Assembly (NCBI GenBank): GCA_948144175.1 | Contig: CANXME010002528.1 | Span: 248,001 to 312,000 of the forward strand | Reading direction: 5' to 3' | Source of the DNA: Closterium sp. NIES-65 | Lineage: Eukaryota > Streptophyta > Zygnematophyceae > Desmidiales > Closteriaceae | Length of the DNA: 64,000 bases | Shown: positions 14,263 through 26,700 of the stretch, piece after piece | Numbering within the stretch: the first letter of the stretch is position 1 | Layout of the letters: every line of letters starts with the position of its first letter | Translations under genes and position numbers: made by a program | The notes under the pieces: model-generated | Databases searched by the model: none | What the model saw: the letters and a program-made list of their open reading frames with translations, nothing else | Told to the model about the DNA's origin: nothing

Positions 14263-16068
14263 TCAGTCAGCCTTGCCGATGTAAAGACCTCCTTTCCCAA
14301 GGTACAACTTGAACTCCTGTGTTGTGCTATCTGCTTCGAGGTGGATGCCTTTCGCCATCCGTTGACTGATACTTAGTAAGTTGTAGCCGAGTCCCTCCGA
14401 AATTAACACTTTTGACATTTGCAGTATCACGTTTATCTCTCGTGACTCAAGTTGCACCACACCTTAACGTCGTGTGCACAGGTTCTAGTTGTTGGCAACG
14501 GTGAGACGAATTCGCGTTGAATTTGGTGTTCACGTTGAACGAATCGTCTTGAAGAGCACATATCCTGTCTGCAGCAACTGTCCAAGAACCAGGTATCTTT
14601 CCCGGACGGCTCACTTTGGGCGATGACTGCATACGTCGGGTGTGGTTGAAGTGACTCGCGACGTGGAGTCCTTTCGTCGAGTTGTTCTTCTGGTGAGTAG
14701 TGCGGTGGTGATTCAGTAATGCAGGAGTCGGTCAATCTTGCCATGCACCAGACGATGTTCCTTGTTCCTTGCGCAGATTGTCCCATCGATATTGTTGAAG
14801 CTTGTACTTGAGTGGTCGGATTCGCTTGCGTTGAGGCGACTTGACTGCTTGAAGGGCGAAGCGGCCGCTGCGTTGGCGTTGACTGCAGCTGGTTTGGGCA
14901 GTGTGTACGGGGGTGACCTGACGTCTTACAAAGGTGAAAGAATGGAGGTACTGGTTTTGATTGATGCCGGCTGCTGTTGTTGTTGTAGCGCCGTTGAGTG
15001 CGGAATGCAAATTCGGGCACTGATGCCTTCCTCTTGTGTCGTTCTTCTTGCAGGTCCATATCTTGCTGCTCGGCGTGGATCTCGCCGCAGAGTGCTGCTT
15101 TTGATATTTTTCCGTGAGCTCGGAGTATGGCGCGAGTGGAGTGCCATTGAGGACCGAGGCCGCCGATGATGATTGTGACGAAGGCATCTTCTAAAATCAA
15201 CCCTCCGCATTGAAGGAGTTTGTCGCGCAATTCGCCACAGCGACTGATATACGCCATCCCCTTTTTGCCCGGTTTCATTTCAACTGTTGTCAGTTGCGCC
15301 ATTAACCGACTTTGATTGACGCTGTCTGTTGCTTGATACACGTTCTTCATGTGGTTGTACGCAAGCTCTGCAGAGTTGCCATATCCCCAGTAAGACCGTA
15401 TATTCTGCTGCTGATTCGAAGTGATGTTTCTCAGTAGTATTGTGTACGCCATCATTGACTAATACGTGCACCGCTGCTTGTAGTACTTTGTGCCGTGTGT
15501 TGGATATGGCAGGGACCCATCGAAGAAGCCAAGGATCTGCGCGCCTTCCATCATCAGCTCGAACTCGTATGACCAGGTAAAGAAGCCCATGATATGCTTG
15601 CTTGTCATCAGGCCTTGACGTTTGCAGTTTTAAGACGTGTGCGAACTGCGACTAAACTTGAAGTGCGTCCAGTATCTTCTCTTGTCCAGGTGCAGGTTAC
15701 GAGTGTGGCATAAAGCTCATGGACCTGCGTTGGGGCTCGTACGGAGCAAAGGTAGGCTGCTGCTATTGGTTTCCGCGTGCGTAGGATGAGCTGTCGAGAC
15801 TCATGGGCGTCACATCGTTGTTGTTGTTGCTGTTGTTTGACTACGCAAGTGCCGACTGCTGGTGTTTCTTGTAGAAGGACATGAAGGACAAGAACTTATC
15901 CATCATGTTCTGGTCGAAGTCTGCAGGTTTATTCGCAGGAGTTTCAGTGGACCCTACTGGTGGTCTTGTCGCCGTGCCCTGCTCAGTCTGTAGGCCAGAG
16001 GCAGAAGGTGGAGTAGGGGTAGTGCCGGGAGAACCATTAGAGGAACTACTTTCCTTCTGAGTAGCCAT
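14263..16068 (-). pseudogene. Cop-B2 gag and protease region
   Basis: The preferred start is the ATG at 16068 (MATQKESSSSNG); the farther ATG at 16122 overlaps the PBS. The N-terminal part (to 15841) is Ser/Thr/Pro rich and followed by a stop. The UBN2-type gag core lies at 15455-14950 (NQSRLMAQLTTVEMKPGKK, GELRDKLLQCGG). The zinc knuckle is degenerate: its first Cys is lost (FFHLCKTSGHPRTHC). The protease motif reads WFLDSCC, with the Gly of D-S-G replaced by Cys. Downstream, LISEGLGYNLLSISQ (near 14400) is the usual post-protease segment. Confidence 0.8.
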
Positions 16069-16114
16069 GTTTTCTGATGTTGTAGGTGTCTTGATAGTGG
16101 AATTTGTCCTAGCT

Positions 16115-16126
16115 GCTCTCATACCG
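16115..16126 (-). promoter_or_regulatory. Cop-B2 primer-binding site
   Basis: Minus strand CGGTATGAGAGC, two mismatches to TGGTATCAGAGC, directly next to the LTR end ...GCCCAACA (16127). Confidence 0.65.
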
Positions 16127-16137
16127 TGTTGGGCAGA

Positions 16138-16142
16138 GAAAG
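16138..16142. repeat. Target duplication GAAAG (left of Cop-A2)
   Basis: GAAAG directly precedes the Cop-A2 LTR start at 16143. The same five bases occur at 23449-23453 and 30338-30342. Confidence 0.9.
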
Positions 16143-16268
16143 TGTGAAAAATTGAGGAATGAGTCTACTAGGAAACAGGTGGGTACAAGAAGGAAAACCT
16201 AAAAGTGTTGTACCCCATATTGTCTACCCCACTACAGCCTACACAGACTATAATATAAGAGTTTGACA
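16143..16268 (-). repeat. Cop-A2 3' LTR
   Basis: On the minus strand it begins TGTCAAACTC and ends TTTTTCACA; it shares the GTAGTGGGGTAG and ATATGGGGTAC boxes with the other Cop-A LTRs. Confidence 0.95.
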
Positions 16269-16280
16269 CACCCCCATAGG
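16269..16280 (-). promoter_or_regulatory. Cop-A2 polypurine tract
   Basis: Minus strand CCTATGGGGGTG directly before the 3' LTR; the same tract is found before the 3' LTRs of A3, A4 and A6. Confidence 0.8.
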
Positions 16281-16465
16281 CAAAGCGGGGGAGAACAAGA
16301 GGTCACAAGACCAGTCAAGCAAAGCACAGAAAGCTCAGGGTGGATCACAACGTCACCACACATTTCGAGCACAAGTTCAAGGCCACAAGGCCAGTTCGCA
16401 TGCAAGATCATATATAAAGGCAAACAAGCAAGTGCAGGTATAGATAGATCAGAGTACAAGAAAGG

Positions 16466-19400
16466 TCAAGAAGTGAGCAAGTGAGGCCAAGTAGCCACAA
16501 GACCTAGCATCATACAAAAGTGTTGATGATCACAAGACGGAAGTGCCTTGGTAAAGATATTAGAAGTGTTGGCCTGAGAGGCCACGTAAGCAAGGCGCAG
16601 CTGACCACGCTACTGCATATCATGAGCAAGAAAGTAGCAAAGAGCAATGTGCTTCGTTCTGTGCTCCAGTCTGTGCTCCCGACACAAGGCCGGCATGGCC
16701 TTGTTGTCTACGTACAGATCTGGAGGAGAACGAGGCGGCTCTCCTAGGTCAGTCAGCAGGTAGATGAGCCAGCGTAGCTCCTGTGCAGCCATGGCCCCCG
16801 CGTAGATCTCAGCCTCACACCTAGAGTTGAGAACAAAAGACGAGCGCGTAGACCGCCACGAAACAGAGCCAGAACCAAGGCACAAGGTGTAACTCTGTGA
16901 CGACCGCTGCATAGCCTGGTCGTCAGCCCAAGAAGCGTCTAAGTGACCGGTGAGGACCGCTGAACGACGCCCTCCAAGCACTAGCCCCATGCCCGACGTA
17001 CTGCACAAGTAGCGCAACACCCTCTTCGCTGCAGCCATGTGCTCTGGTCGGTGTCTCCCAGGAGAAACATAGCGTGCCAAGATGCTAAGAGGGTATGCAA
17101 GGTCAGGTCGAATGCAGGTCATCATGTACATGAGGCAGCCAACAAGCTCTGGGTACGGGCCACTCGGCTCTACGGACTCATCCGAAGGCAGAGCTGAGAG
17201 CGAGTGGCGAGTAGACAGAGGAGTGGCCTGAGGCGAGGAGTACGTGAAGTCGAAGCACTGAAGGACCTGCTGCACCATGTGTGACTGAGCTAGGGTAATG
17301 GTGCGCTGTGCTCTGTCCCTGGTGATCTGCAAGCCAAGGTAGTTGCGCAGTTCACCCAGGTCTGTGCACGTGTGTCTCTTCTGCAGCTCGGACTTTACGT
17401 GGGCGAGTCCAGCAGTGTCAGCAGTGGCAAAGACCAAGTCGTCGACGTACACGAGGATGTAGAACGGCGGCAAAGAGGTGTCGGTGCGCAAAAACAACGA
17501 CAGGTCGGCAGCAGAAGGAGCAAACCCAAGAGCCGCAAGTGTAGTCATTAGTGTGTCGTGCCACTCACGGGGCGCCTGGCGGAGACCGTAGACTGGCCGC
17601 TGGAGGCTCCACTAGGTACCAGGAGGAAACGACCCAGTGAAGCCAGGTGGGCGGCGCAGCCAGATCTCCTCGTGCAGGCTGCCCTGCAGGAAAGCTGTGC
17701 TGAAGTCAAGAGAGTGAAGCTCGTAGTCGCGATGAGCGGCTATGTGCAGTAGCACCCGAAGAGTGGTCATCTTCGGGGTGGGAGAGAAGGTCTGAAAGTA
17801 GTCAACTCCCTGCCGCTAACTGAAGCATCGAGCCACCTAACGCGCCTTGAAGACGGGCAGAGAACCCGGCGGCCGCTTCACCCTGAAAATCCACATGCCG
17901 CTGACGATGTTCGCCCCAGGTGGGGGAACCTCGTCAACGTAGGTGCCTGTGGACTTCCAGGAAGCCATTTCTGTGTCCATGACCGACTGCCACTGAGAGG
18001 AGTAGGGACCCTCGATCGCCTCAGCGTACGATTGAGGAGTCGGGATGTTTGGTGCATCCGGGTCTCCCTTAGGGGCAATTAGCGTGGACACCAGATGAGG
18101 CAAAGCAGCAGCAAAACACTGGAACTCCTCCTGCCTGTCCTCAAGGACGTCCGTGCTAAGAGCACACTCACCCCCGACGGACGGAGGACAGACAGACTCA
18201 GACTCAGCAAAAAGACTAGCGGCGTAGTCTAGACGACAGTGAGCAGCAAAGTCGACAAGCTCAGCAACCAAGGCAGACGCAGTAGTGGACTCAAAGAAAG
18301 GGTCAGTGACATTAGTAGCCAGGAGACGGGTGATAGTAGGACTGTCAACACGAAGAGAGTTAGACTCCGGGTCAGCAAGAACACGAAGAGAGGACTCTGG
18401 AGGAGACGGCAACGGGACACGCAGAGGAGCAGTGGCCATCTGGTGTGTGCCTGGGACCGCAGGAGGACGCGGACGCGGAACACGACTACTAGTGCGAGTA
18501 GCATGAACAGGCGACGCAGGAGGAGACGCACGCTCACGACGCTCAGCAAGACCTCCAATAGGACCAGTGTAGGGAGAAGGAGCAGGCAAGGGGGAGGCGG
18601 GTTATAACTGTGACAGCGACTGGAGGCGGTGGACACTCTAAGGAAGGAGCAGGACCAGTAGAAGGCGGAAGACCAAGAACCTGCTCAAGGAGAGGAACGA
18701 AGTACGGCCGCGGCCACGCAGCGCCTCCAGAAATAGCAGGGACAGCACCACTACCCCCAGCGGCAGCACCAGCGCGACCAGCACCTCCAGCTACAGCAGC
18801 GCCAACTCCAGCACCCTCAGAAGCACCACCGCCAACACCCCTAGCAGCTCAAGCTCCAGTAGCTCCAGCAGCACCTACTCCAGCACAACCACCAACGCCA
18901 GCACCGCCAGTAGCTCCAGCACTGGGAGCACCTCCTGGCCGAGGAGCTCCAGTCCCCCCAGCAGTACTAGCAGCTCCAGTACCTGCAGCAGCACCAACTC
19001 CAGCAGCCCCAGCAGCACTTTCAATCCCAGCAGCTCCAGTACCGCCCGTACGAGCACCTCCAGGACCACTGGCTCCAATACCTCCAGCGCCGATCCCAAG
19101 GTCAGCAGCAATAGTAGCACCTCCAGCTCCATCAGCACGGCTCCAACGCCGGGCAAACCACTCGCGCAACTCCTGTGGAGAGCGTAGCTCCCGCTGAGAC
19201 AAAGCACCCTAAGGGGCCCCAGACCCAGCACCGCCAGAGGCCACACAAGCAGACCCAGCACCCCCAGGCTCCGCACCCCCAAGCTCAGTACTCCCATGCT
19301 CTGCACCCCTAGGCACAGCACCCGGAGACTCAGCACATCCAGGCTCAGCACCCCCAAGCTCAGCACCCCTATCAGCACCAGAGTCAATAGCTACCTCGAC

Positions 19401-22400
19401 AGGCTCGACAGCATCTACCTGAGACACATCTGAGGGGGCAGGACCCTGAGGGGGGAGGGGGTCTACTAGGGGGGGACCTGGCGCGAGGAAGAGCGGCAGG
19501 GGGGGAGGGGGGCGGCACGGTAGGGGAAGAGACGGTAGTAAGGAACCGACTCGTCAAAGGTGACGTCTTGGGAGGACAGAACACGGCGCGAGGTGGGGTT
19601 GTAAAACTGCCAACCAGGCGCGTCTGGGGGGAAGCCAAGGAAGACGCAGGGAACAGCACGGGGGGATAGCTTGTCCGCAGACAAGTCGCGGACAAACGCC
19701 CCAGATCCCCAGACACGAAGCGCAGACGCATCGCCAACCTTACCCGTCCACCGCAAGGTGGGGGAGGTCTCTGGCAAGGAGACCCGGGGCTGAAGGTTGA
19801 TCTGATTCGCCGCGTACCGAACCGCAAACGGCCACAGAATATAGGGAGCACCCGCATGGATCATGGATGTACGAGGGACGTCTATGACCATGCCAATGTG
19901 GCGCTCAGCAATCCCATTTTGGTGTGGAGAGGCCGGAAGCGTGAGCGTCTGGCGGATGCCCTGTGCACGACACAAGGCTCGGAGAAGGTCAGAGGAAAAC
20001 TCACCGCCTCTATCGGAGTGCAGCCGCAGAACAGGAAAGTCTGAGCCGAAACTCTCTCTGAGCCGGAGACGAGCAGTGCGGATCCAGCGGATCAAAACCT
20101 CTCTAACCTCACCCTTGCTGCGCAAGGGGAAGACCGTGGTGTAACGCGAGTAGTCTTGAACCACCAGCAGGAAGTATCGCTCATGACCCTATCGACAGAC
20201 GCGGGCTGGGCCCCACACGTCCATGTGAAGCGTCTGCAGTGGAGCCTCTGTCAGAAGAAACTCGGAGGAGTGAGGAGCAGCACGCTGCCCCCCCTCGACG
20301 CACGGAACGCAGGTAGGGGCAGGCCCCAGAGGAAGAGGAGGGAGGGATATGGGGAGACCAAAGACAAGGACACGGGAGGCCATGCCTTGGAGACGAGGCA
20401 GGGAGGGGTGACCAAGGCGGTGGTGCCAAAGGAGAGTCTGGTGAGACAGGAGACAACACGAGTAGGGGGGAGACGCAGGACCAGACCTGGACGCCGTAGC
20501 AGACACTTGACCCGACGCAGCTACCTGACCAGACGCAGAGACCGGAGGAGACTCAGTTGTCAGTGTGTACAGGCTCGACCCCAGTAGACAGGTAAACGTG
20601 GCCAAGTGTCGGCCCGTCCGAGCACACGTGCAGTGGGTCACTCGCTGACATGCAGGCGTGAACTGGTCAACCCCCCCATCGTGTAGGTCAGCACCACTCA
20701 CCAAGTTCGTAGAGAATGAGGGGAGGTGGAGATCTGACAGGGTGCCAGTAGGGGCCGCCGGACACGGTAAGACAGTGGAGAAGTGGGCAAGGACAGGACC
20801 CCCAAAGGGGTCTGCCAGGGAGACTACAATTGGCCGACTAAGCGGCGTGAGTGTGGTGCGGTCTTGAAAGAAGGAGCGGGAAGCACCCGAGTCAAGAGTG
20901 AAGGTGTGGGAGGCCTGAGCCGACGTGGTACCTGAGAGAGCAGACTCACCAGCACCTTGGGGAGCAGACTCACTAGCACCTAGAGCAGCAGCCTTACTAG
21001 CACCTAGAGCAGCAGTACCAATGCCAGGGTCAGGCAGAACCCACAGGTAACAGTCACCCTCATCACTAGTAGACACAACATACATGGCAGCAAGAATAGC
21101 AACATAATCAAGATCATAGATAGCAACCCCCGACCTCTGCAGCTCTCCCCAGCGAGGGATCTTAGTGGCGTCAGGGAACTGGAGATGCCACGCGTCCGTC
21201 AGGCGGCCAAAGCAGCGCTAGGTGGGGTGCGGGCCCCCGCACTGCTCACCCGTACGGTCGCTTGTACGCAGGACGTAGGTACAGGGACCAGCACCCCCAC
21301 CCCGCTGACGCGAAGCGTACAACTCACGAAGCTGGTGGGGGGACGGGGTCTCACGAGTGCGCTGCTACTGCTGGCGCTGACCACCACCGGAGCCGCCCCT
21401 CTGCGCAGAGCCGCCTCGACCAGTCCCACCGCTGCCGCCGCCACCTCCGCCGCCGCCGCCGCCTCCGCCTCCTCCGCTCCCACCACCACCGCCGCCGCCT
21501 CCTCCGCCTCCACTGCCGCCACCGACGCCCCCACCCCTGCCACCACTCCCACCACCACCCCCACCCCCTCCACCGCCTCCACCGCCACCTCCACCGCCCC
21601 CGCCAGCTCCTCCCGCACCCTTGCCCCCCTTGCCCTTGCCGGTGCGGCGTCTCTCGCTAGGGGCAGACGCAGCTCCGTCCGACTCGAGGCCAACGAGGTT
21701 GGCCGCAGTAGTAGAGGCAGCAGAGGGCAGGTAGGGGGAGGGGGAACACCCCTCAAAGAAGGGAGTATGAGGGTCACCACGAGAGGCTCCTACAGCGACT
21801 ATGCTCTTCTCAGCTGCCAGGAGGCGCTCCTCAAGGAGGTCAACGGTGAGTGTGGTGGGGCAAACAGAGAGGAAGTGGTCCCTGACCGAGCAAAGGGAGT
21901 CAGGGAGCCGGGTGACTATGTAGTAGAGGGTGATGTACATGGGGGGGGGGGGGGGGGTGTTCTTGGTGCTGAACTCAGCAGGGAGCGCAGTGCGGTAGCG
22001 AGTGTCACTAGTGCGAAGGTGCGTAACTAGGTGAGCGACTGTGGAAATGGCGGCGAGGTCAAGGAACAGGAACGGCAGCATGAGGCGACTAAGAGCAGTA
22101 GTGGCAGGGGAAGAGTAGCGTGCAACTACAGCGTCGTACAAGGTCTTAGCGCTCTTATACTGACCAAAGTGCGTGCGCTCAGAGGACGGCAAGAGACTAC
22201 GAACAACAAGACGGGCAGCAGCATCACGTGTGGCCCACTGTGAGCGAACACTGCTGTTAGCATCGGCAGGAGGGGTAGGAGAGGCACCAGACGTGAGATC
22301 GAACAGGGAGAGACCATCTGTCCTATCGCACTATAGGAAAAGCTGTAGTTCATCGACATAGACCTCAAAGTCGACAGCTCGACCCTCAGCATCAAAAGTG

Positions 22401-22420
22401 AGAACATTAGGAGCAGCCAT
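16466..22420 (-). pseudogene. Cop-A2 gag-pol polyprotein (stops and linker frameshifts)
   Basis: Starts at the ATG at 22420 (MAAPNVLTFDAEG). Gag runs to about 21365 with a Gly-rich tail, then a Cys/His module (near 21290-21200; CTYVLRT, EQCGGPH, CFGRLTDAW). Protease HTFTLDSGASRSFF is near 20900, pre-integrase LLWHHRLGHPSLPRL near 20440. Integrase spans 20250-19500 (HMDVWGP, LHSDRGGEFSS, QNGIAERH). A Gly/Ala/Glu-Pro linker with two compensating frameshifts follows, then RT (SGMWIFRVK; YVDDLVFA near 17440) and RNase H (GHLDASWADDQ, CEAEIYA, YVDNKAM), ending with LAYVASQANT and the stop at 16466. At least seven in-frame stops are TAG where sister copies read CAG (for example 22331-22333). RT and integrase active sites look intact. 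Confidence 0.92.
21194..21295 (-). other. Cys/His module in Cop-A2 gag (C-X13-C-X3-H-X4-C)
   Basis: Reads C-TYVLRTSDRTGEQ-C-GGP-H then C-FGRLTDAW, with a TAG in place of the Gln before the last Cys. It sits between gag and protease, where Copia elements normally carry a CCHC zinc knuckle, and recurs in A3 and, altered, in A5. Metal binding is inferred only from residue spacing. Confidence 0.6.
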
Positions 22421-23311
22421 GGCAGCAGCAGGCTAGCAGAAATAGCAAGGCAGTGGTCGAGGCGCTGCTTAGGAGTGCTCTTACCAGGGCGGGTAGGTAG
22501 AGGCCCGCAGGTGGTGAGGCAGGGCCGAGGTGCGCCGGTAGAGACAGGGCCGCAACAGTGGCGGCGGCGGTGGCGACAGCGGCTGTGGCGGCGGTTGCGG
22601 CTCGACAGTTACGGCGGCTGCTGCTGTAGTCAACGGCCGCGCCGACCGGGGCCTTGGCTGTGGCTGCTGCGGCGGCTGTTGTTTCGGCTTCGGTGGCGGC
22701 GGCTGCGGCTTGAGGAGTGGCAGCGGCGGCGGCAACGGCAGCAGCGGTCGGCAGCCAAGGCGGCTGCAGTCGGTGGCCGCTGCTGTTGCTGGGACCGGGG
22801 AGGGGCCGCGTAGGGCGGCAACGGGGTCGCGAAGGGGCGGCGACGAAGCCGCGAAGGGCAGCGACGGGGCCGCAACGGGCGGCGACGGGGCCGCGAGGGG
22901 CGGCGACGGAGCCGCTAGGGGCGGCGACGGGGCCGCGAAGGGCGGCGACGGGGCCGTAACAGGCGGCAACGGGGCCGCGAGGGGCGGAACCGGAGCCGCG
23001 AGGGGCGGCGACGGGGCCACTAGGGGCGGCGACGGGGCCGCGAAGGGTGGCGACGCGGCCGCTAGGGGTGGCGACGGGGCCGAGAGGGGCGGCGACGGGC
23101 CGCGAAGGGCGGCGACGGGGCCGCTAGGGGTGGCGCGGGGGGCCGTGATAGGGGCCTCTAGGAGGGCGCGACGGGTCGCTTAGGGCAGGGGACGCAACGA
23201 GAGGGCGGCCCACGAGGTGCGTCTCGAGCAGGGGCAACTCGCGCTCCGGTCAGGAAAAAAAAAATCGATTTTCAGTGGTGGGCTCTAGGAAGCGTTCCCA
23301 CTAGGGAACCT
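22421..23311 (-). repeat. Cop-A2 leader with C-rich 21-bp tandem repeat
   Basis: Between PBS and gag ATG. The core, roughly 22800-23140, is a 21-bp unit (plus strand GCGACGGGGCCGCGAGGGGCG with variants), about 15 copies, C-rich in the element's sense strand. The gag-proximal part holds other GC-rich imperfect repeats. No conserved protein is seen. Confidence 0.85.
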
Positions 23312-23322
23312 GCTCTATACCA
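23312..23322 (-). promoter_or_regulatory. Cop-A2 primer-binding site
   Basis: Minus strand TGGTATAGAGC directly after the 5' LTR end (CCCA), one base shorter than TGGTATCAGAGC. Confidence 0.8.
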
Positions 23323-23448
23323 TGGGAAGAAATGAGGAATGAGTGCTCTAGGAAACAGGTGGGTACAAGTAGGAAAACCTAAAAGTGTTGTACCCCATAT
23401 TGTCTACCCCACTACAGCCTACACAGACTATAACATATAAGTTTGACA
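23323..23448 (-). repeat. Cop-A2 5' LTR
   Basis: 126 bp; begins TGTCAAACTTAT and ends TTTCTTCCCA on the minus strand; matches 16143-16268 over its whole length. Confidence 0.95.
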
Positions 23449-23453
23449 GAAAG
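23449..23453. repeat. Target duplication GAAAG shared by Cop-A2 and Cop-A3
   Basis: Five bases lying exactly between the outer LTR ends of A2 (23448) and A3 (23454). Confidence 0.9.
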
Positions 23454-23575
23454 TGAGAAAACTGAAACGAGAATGACTGCACTAAGGAATGAAACTGGTA
23501 CAAATATGCAACCCTAGGAATGTGTACCCCATATAGGCTACCCCACTACAGCCTACATAACATTATAATTTGACA
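23454..23575 (-). repeat. Cop-A3 3' LTR
   Basis: Minus strand begins TGTCAAATTATAATG and ends CAGTTTTCTCA; preceded by the CCTATGGGGGTG polypurine tract (23576-23587). Confidence 0.95.
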
Positions 23576-23791
23576 CACCCCCATAGGCAAAGTGGGGGAG
23601 AACAAGGGGTCACAAGACCAGTCAAGCAAAGCAAACCAAAGCTCAGGGTGGATCACAAAGTCACCACACATTCCGAGCACAAGTTCAAGGCCAGAAGGCC
23701 AGTTCACATGCAGGAGCAAATATATATATAAAAGGCTAAACAAGCAAGGTCAAGAAGTAAGCAAGTGAGGCAAGACAGGCAAAAGACCAAG

Positions 23792-26700
23792 CTAAGTACA
23801 GAAGCGCTGATGATCACAAGGCGCAAGTGCTTTAGTGAAGATATCAGCAGTGTTGGCCTCAGAGGCCACGTACGCAAGTCCCAACTGACCACTCTGCTGC
23901 AGCTCACGAGCAAGAAAGTACCGGAGAGCAATGTGCTTCGTTTTGTGCTCCAGGCGCTGCTCCCAACACAGGGCCAGCATGGCCTTGTTGTCTACGTACA
24001 GCACTCGAGAAAAATGAGGCGGCTCTGCGAGGTCAATCAGCAGGTAGGTGAGCCAGCGAAGCTCCTGAGCAGCCATGGCTCCTGCGTAGATCTCAGCCTC
24101 ACAACTGGAGCCGAGAACGGAAGACGAGCGACTAGCCCACCACGAAACAGAGCCGGAACCAAGGCTGAAGGTGTAAACCTGTGACGACCGCTGTGTAGCC
24201 TGGTCGTCAGCCCAAGAAGCGGTTGCGTGCCCAGTGAGGACCACTGGACTCTGCCCTCCAAGCACTAGCCCCATGCCCAACGTACTGCACACGTAGCGCA
24301 ACACCCTCTTCGCTGCAGCCATGTGCTCCGGTCTGTGTCTCCCAGGAGCAACAAAGCGTGCAAGAATGCTAAGAGGGTATGCAAGGTCAGGTCGTGTGCA
24401 GGTCATCAGGTACATGAGGCAGCCAACAAGCTCTGGATACGGGCCACTCGACTCTACGGACTCATCCGAAGGCAGAGCTGAGAGCGAGTGGCGAGTAGGC
24501 AGAGGAGTGGGATGAGGTGAGGAGTACGTGAAGTCGAAGCGCTGAAGGACCTGCTGCACCATGTGTGACTGAGTCAGGGTAATGGTGCGGCGTGCTCTGT
24601 CCCGGGTGATCTGCAAGCCAAGGTAGCTGCGTAGTTCACCCAAGTCTGTGCACTTGTGTCTCTTCTGCAGCTCTGACTTCACGTGGGCGAGTCCAGCAGT
24701 GTCAGCTGTGGCAAAGACCAAGACGTCGACGTACACGAGGATGTAGAACGGCGACAAAGAGGTGTCGGTGCGTAGAAACAGCGACGGGTCGGCAGTAGAG
24801 GGAGCAAGCCCAAGAGCCGCAAGCGTAGTCCTCAGTGTGTCGTGCCACTCACGCAGTGCCTGGTAGAGACCGTAGACTGGCCGCCGGAGGCTCCACTGGG
24901 CGCCAGGAGGAAAAGTCCCTGTGAAGTCAGGTGGGTGGCGCAGCCAGATCTCCTCGTGCAGGCTACCCTTCTAGAAAGCAGTGCTGAAGTCAAGAGAGTG
25001 AAGCTCGTAGTCGTGCTGAGCGGCTATGTGTAGCAGCACCCGAAGAGTGGTCATCTTCGGGGTGGGAGAGAAGGTCTGAAAGTAGTCAACTCCCTGCCGC
25101 TGACTTCAGCCTCGAGCCACGTACCACGCCTTGAAGACAGGTGGAGAACCTGGCGGCCGCTTCACCCTGAAGATACACATGCCACTGACGATGTTCGCCC
25201 CAGGTGGGGGAACCGCGTTAACGTAGGTGCCTGTGGACTTCCAGGAAGCCATCTCTACATCCATAGCTACCTGCCACTGAGAGGAGTAGGAACCCTCTAC
25301 GGCCTCCGCGTAAGAGCGCAGAGTCGGGATGTCAAGTGCATCCGGGTCTCCCTCAGGGGTAAGCAGTACGGACAAGAGATGAAGTGAAGCAGCAGCCAGA
25401 CACTGGAACTCCTCCTGCTTGTCCTCAAGGACGTCCGTGCAAAGAGCACACTCACCCCCGACGGACGGAGGACAGACAGACGCAGACTCAGCAACAAGAC
25501 TAGCAGCGTAGTCTAGACGACAGCGAGCAGCAAAGTCGACAAGCTCAGCAACAAGAGCAGACGCAGCAGTGGACTCAAAGGAGGGGTCACTGACGACAGT
25601 AGCAAGGAGACGCGTGTTAGTAGGACTGGTAGCACGAAGAGAGTCCGACTCTGTGTCAGCAAGTGCAGGAAGAGAGGACTCAGGAGGAGAAGGCAAAGGG
25701 GCACGCAGAGGAGCAGTGGACGGACGCAGAGACATCCGGTGCGTGTCAGGGACAAGAGGAGTACGCTGACGTGAACCGCGATCACTAGTGCGAGCAGCAC
25801 GAACAGGCGACGCAGGACGAGACGCAGGCCCACGAAGCTCAGCAAGTCCTCCAGTAGGACCAGTGTAGGGAGAAGGAGCAGGCAGTGGGGAGACCGGCGG
25901 TAATTGTGACTGTGACTGGACAGGCGGTGGACACTCTAAGGGAGGAGGAGGACCAAGAACCTGCTGAAGGAGCGGAATGAAGTACAGCCGAGGCCGCGCG
26001 GCGACTCCAGACACAGCAGGGACAGCACCAGCACCCTCAGCGGAAGCACCAGCACCAACAGCACCTCCAGTTGCAGTACCTCCAGCAGCACCAGCAGCAC
26101 CCGCAGCAGGACCGCCGCCAGGACTGACAGCAGTAGCCTCAGCGCCAACACCCTCAGCAGTACGTCTCCAGCTCCGGGCAAACCATTCGCGCAGCTCCTG
26201 TGAAGGGAGTGGCTCCCGCCGAGACGAAGCACCTGGAGAACCTCCAGGCCCAGCACTGCCAGACGCCACACGAGCAGGTCCAGCGCCCGCACGCTCCGCA
26301 CCCCCAGGCTCAGCAGCTCCAGACATGGCACCCCTAGGCTCAACACCTCCAGACGTAGCACCCCCAAGCTCAGCACCCCCAGGAGGAGCACCCCCAGGCG
26401 CAGTACCCCCAGGCTCAGCACCCTTTGTCTCAGCACCCCTAGGCTCAGCACTCCCATTAGTTCCACCCGTAGGCCCAGCTCCCCCAGGCCTAGCACCCAC
26501 ACGCTCAGCACCCCCAGAGTCAGCACCCCCAGGCTCAGCACCCCGAGCAGTACCAGAGTCACCAGTAACCTCAACCGGCTCGATTGCGTCTACCTGGGAC
26601 ACACCTGAAGGTGCACGACCCTGAGGGGGGAGGGGGTCTACCGGAGGGGGACCTGGAAGAAGAAAGAGCGGTGGCGGGGGGAGGGACGGAGTGCAGTAGG

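Larger units (their letters stand above)
16143..23448 (-). mobile_element. Cop-A2: full-length Copia element, 126-bp LTRs
   Basis: Both LTRs, PBS, PPT and a GAAAG duplication on each side define a 7306-bp insertion. In minus-strand order: 5' LTR 23448-23323, PBS, C-rich leader, gag-pol 22420-16466, 3' UTR, PPT, 3' LTR 16268-16143. The LTRs are unusually short for a coding Copia element. They differ at roughly ten positions including small shifts near the TATATAA-like stretch. Inserted 16 bp from the end of the Cop-B2 5' LTR. Reading-frame damage means it now depends on other copies. Confidence 0.95.
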
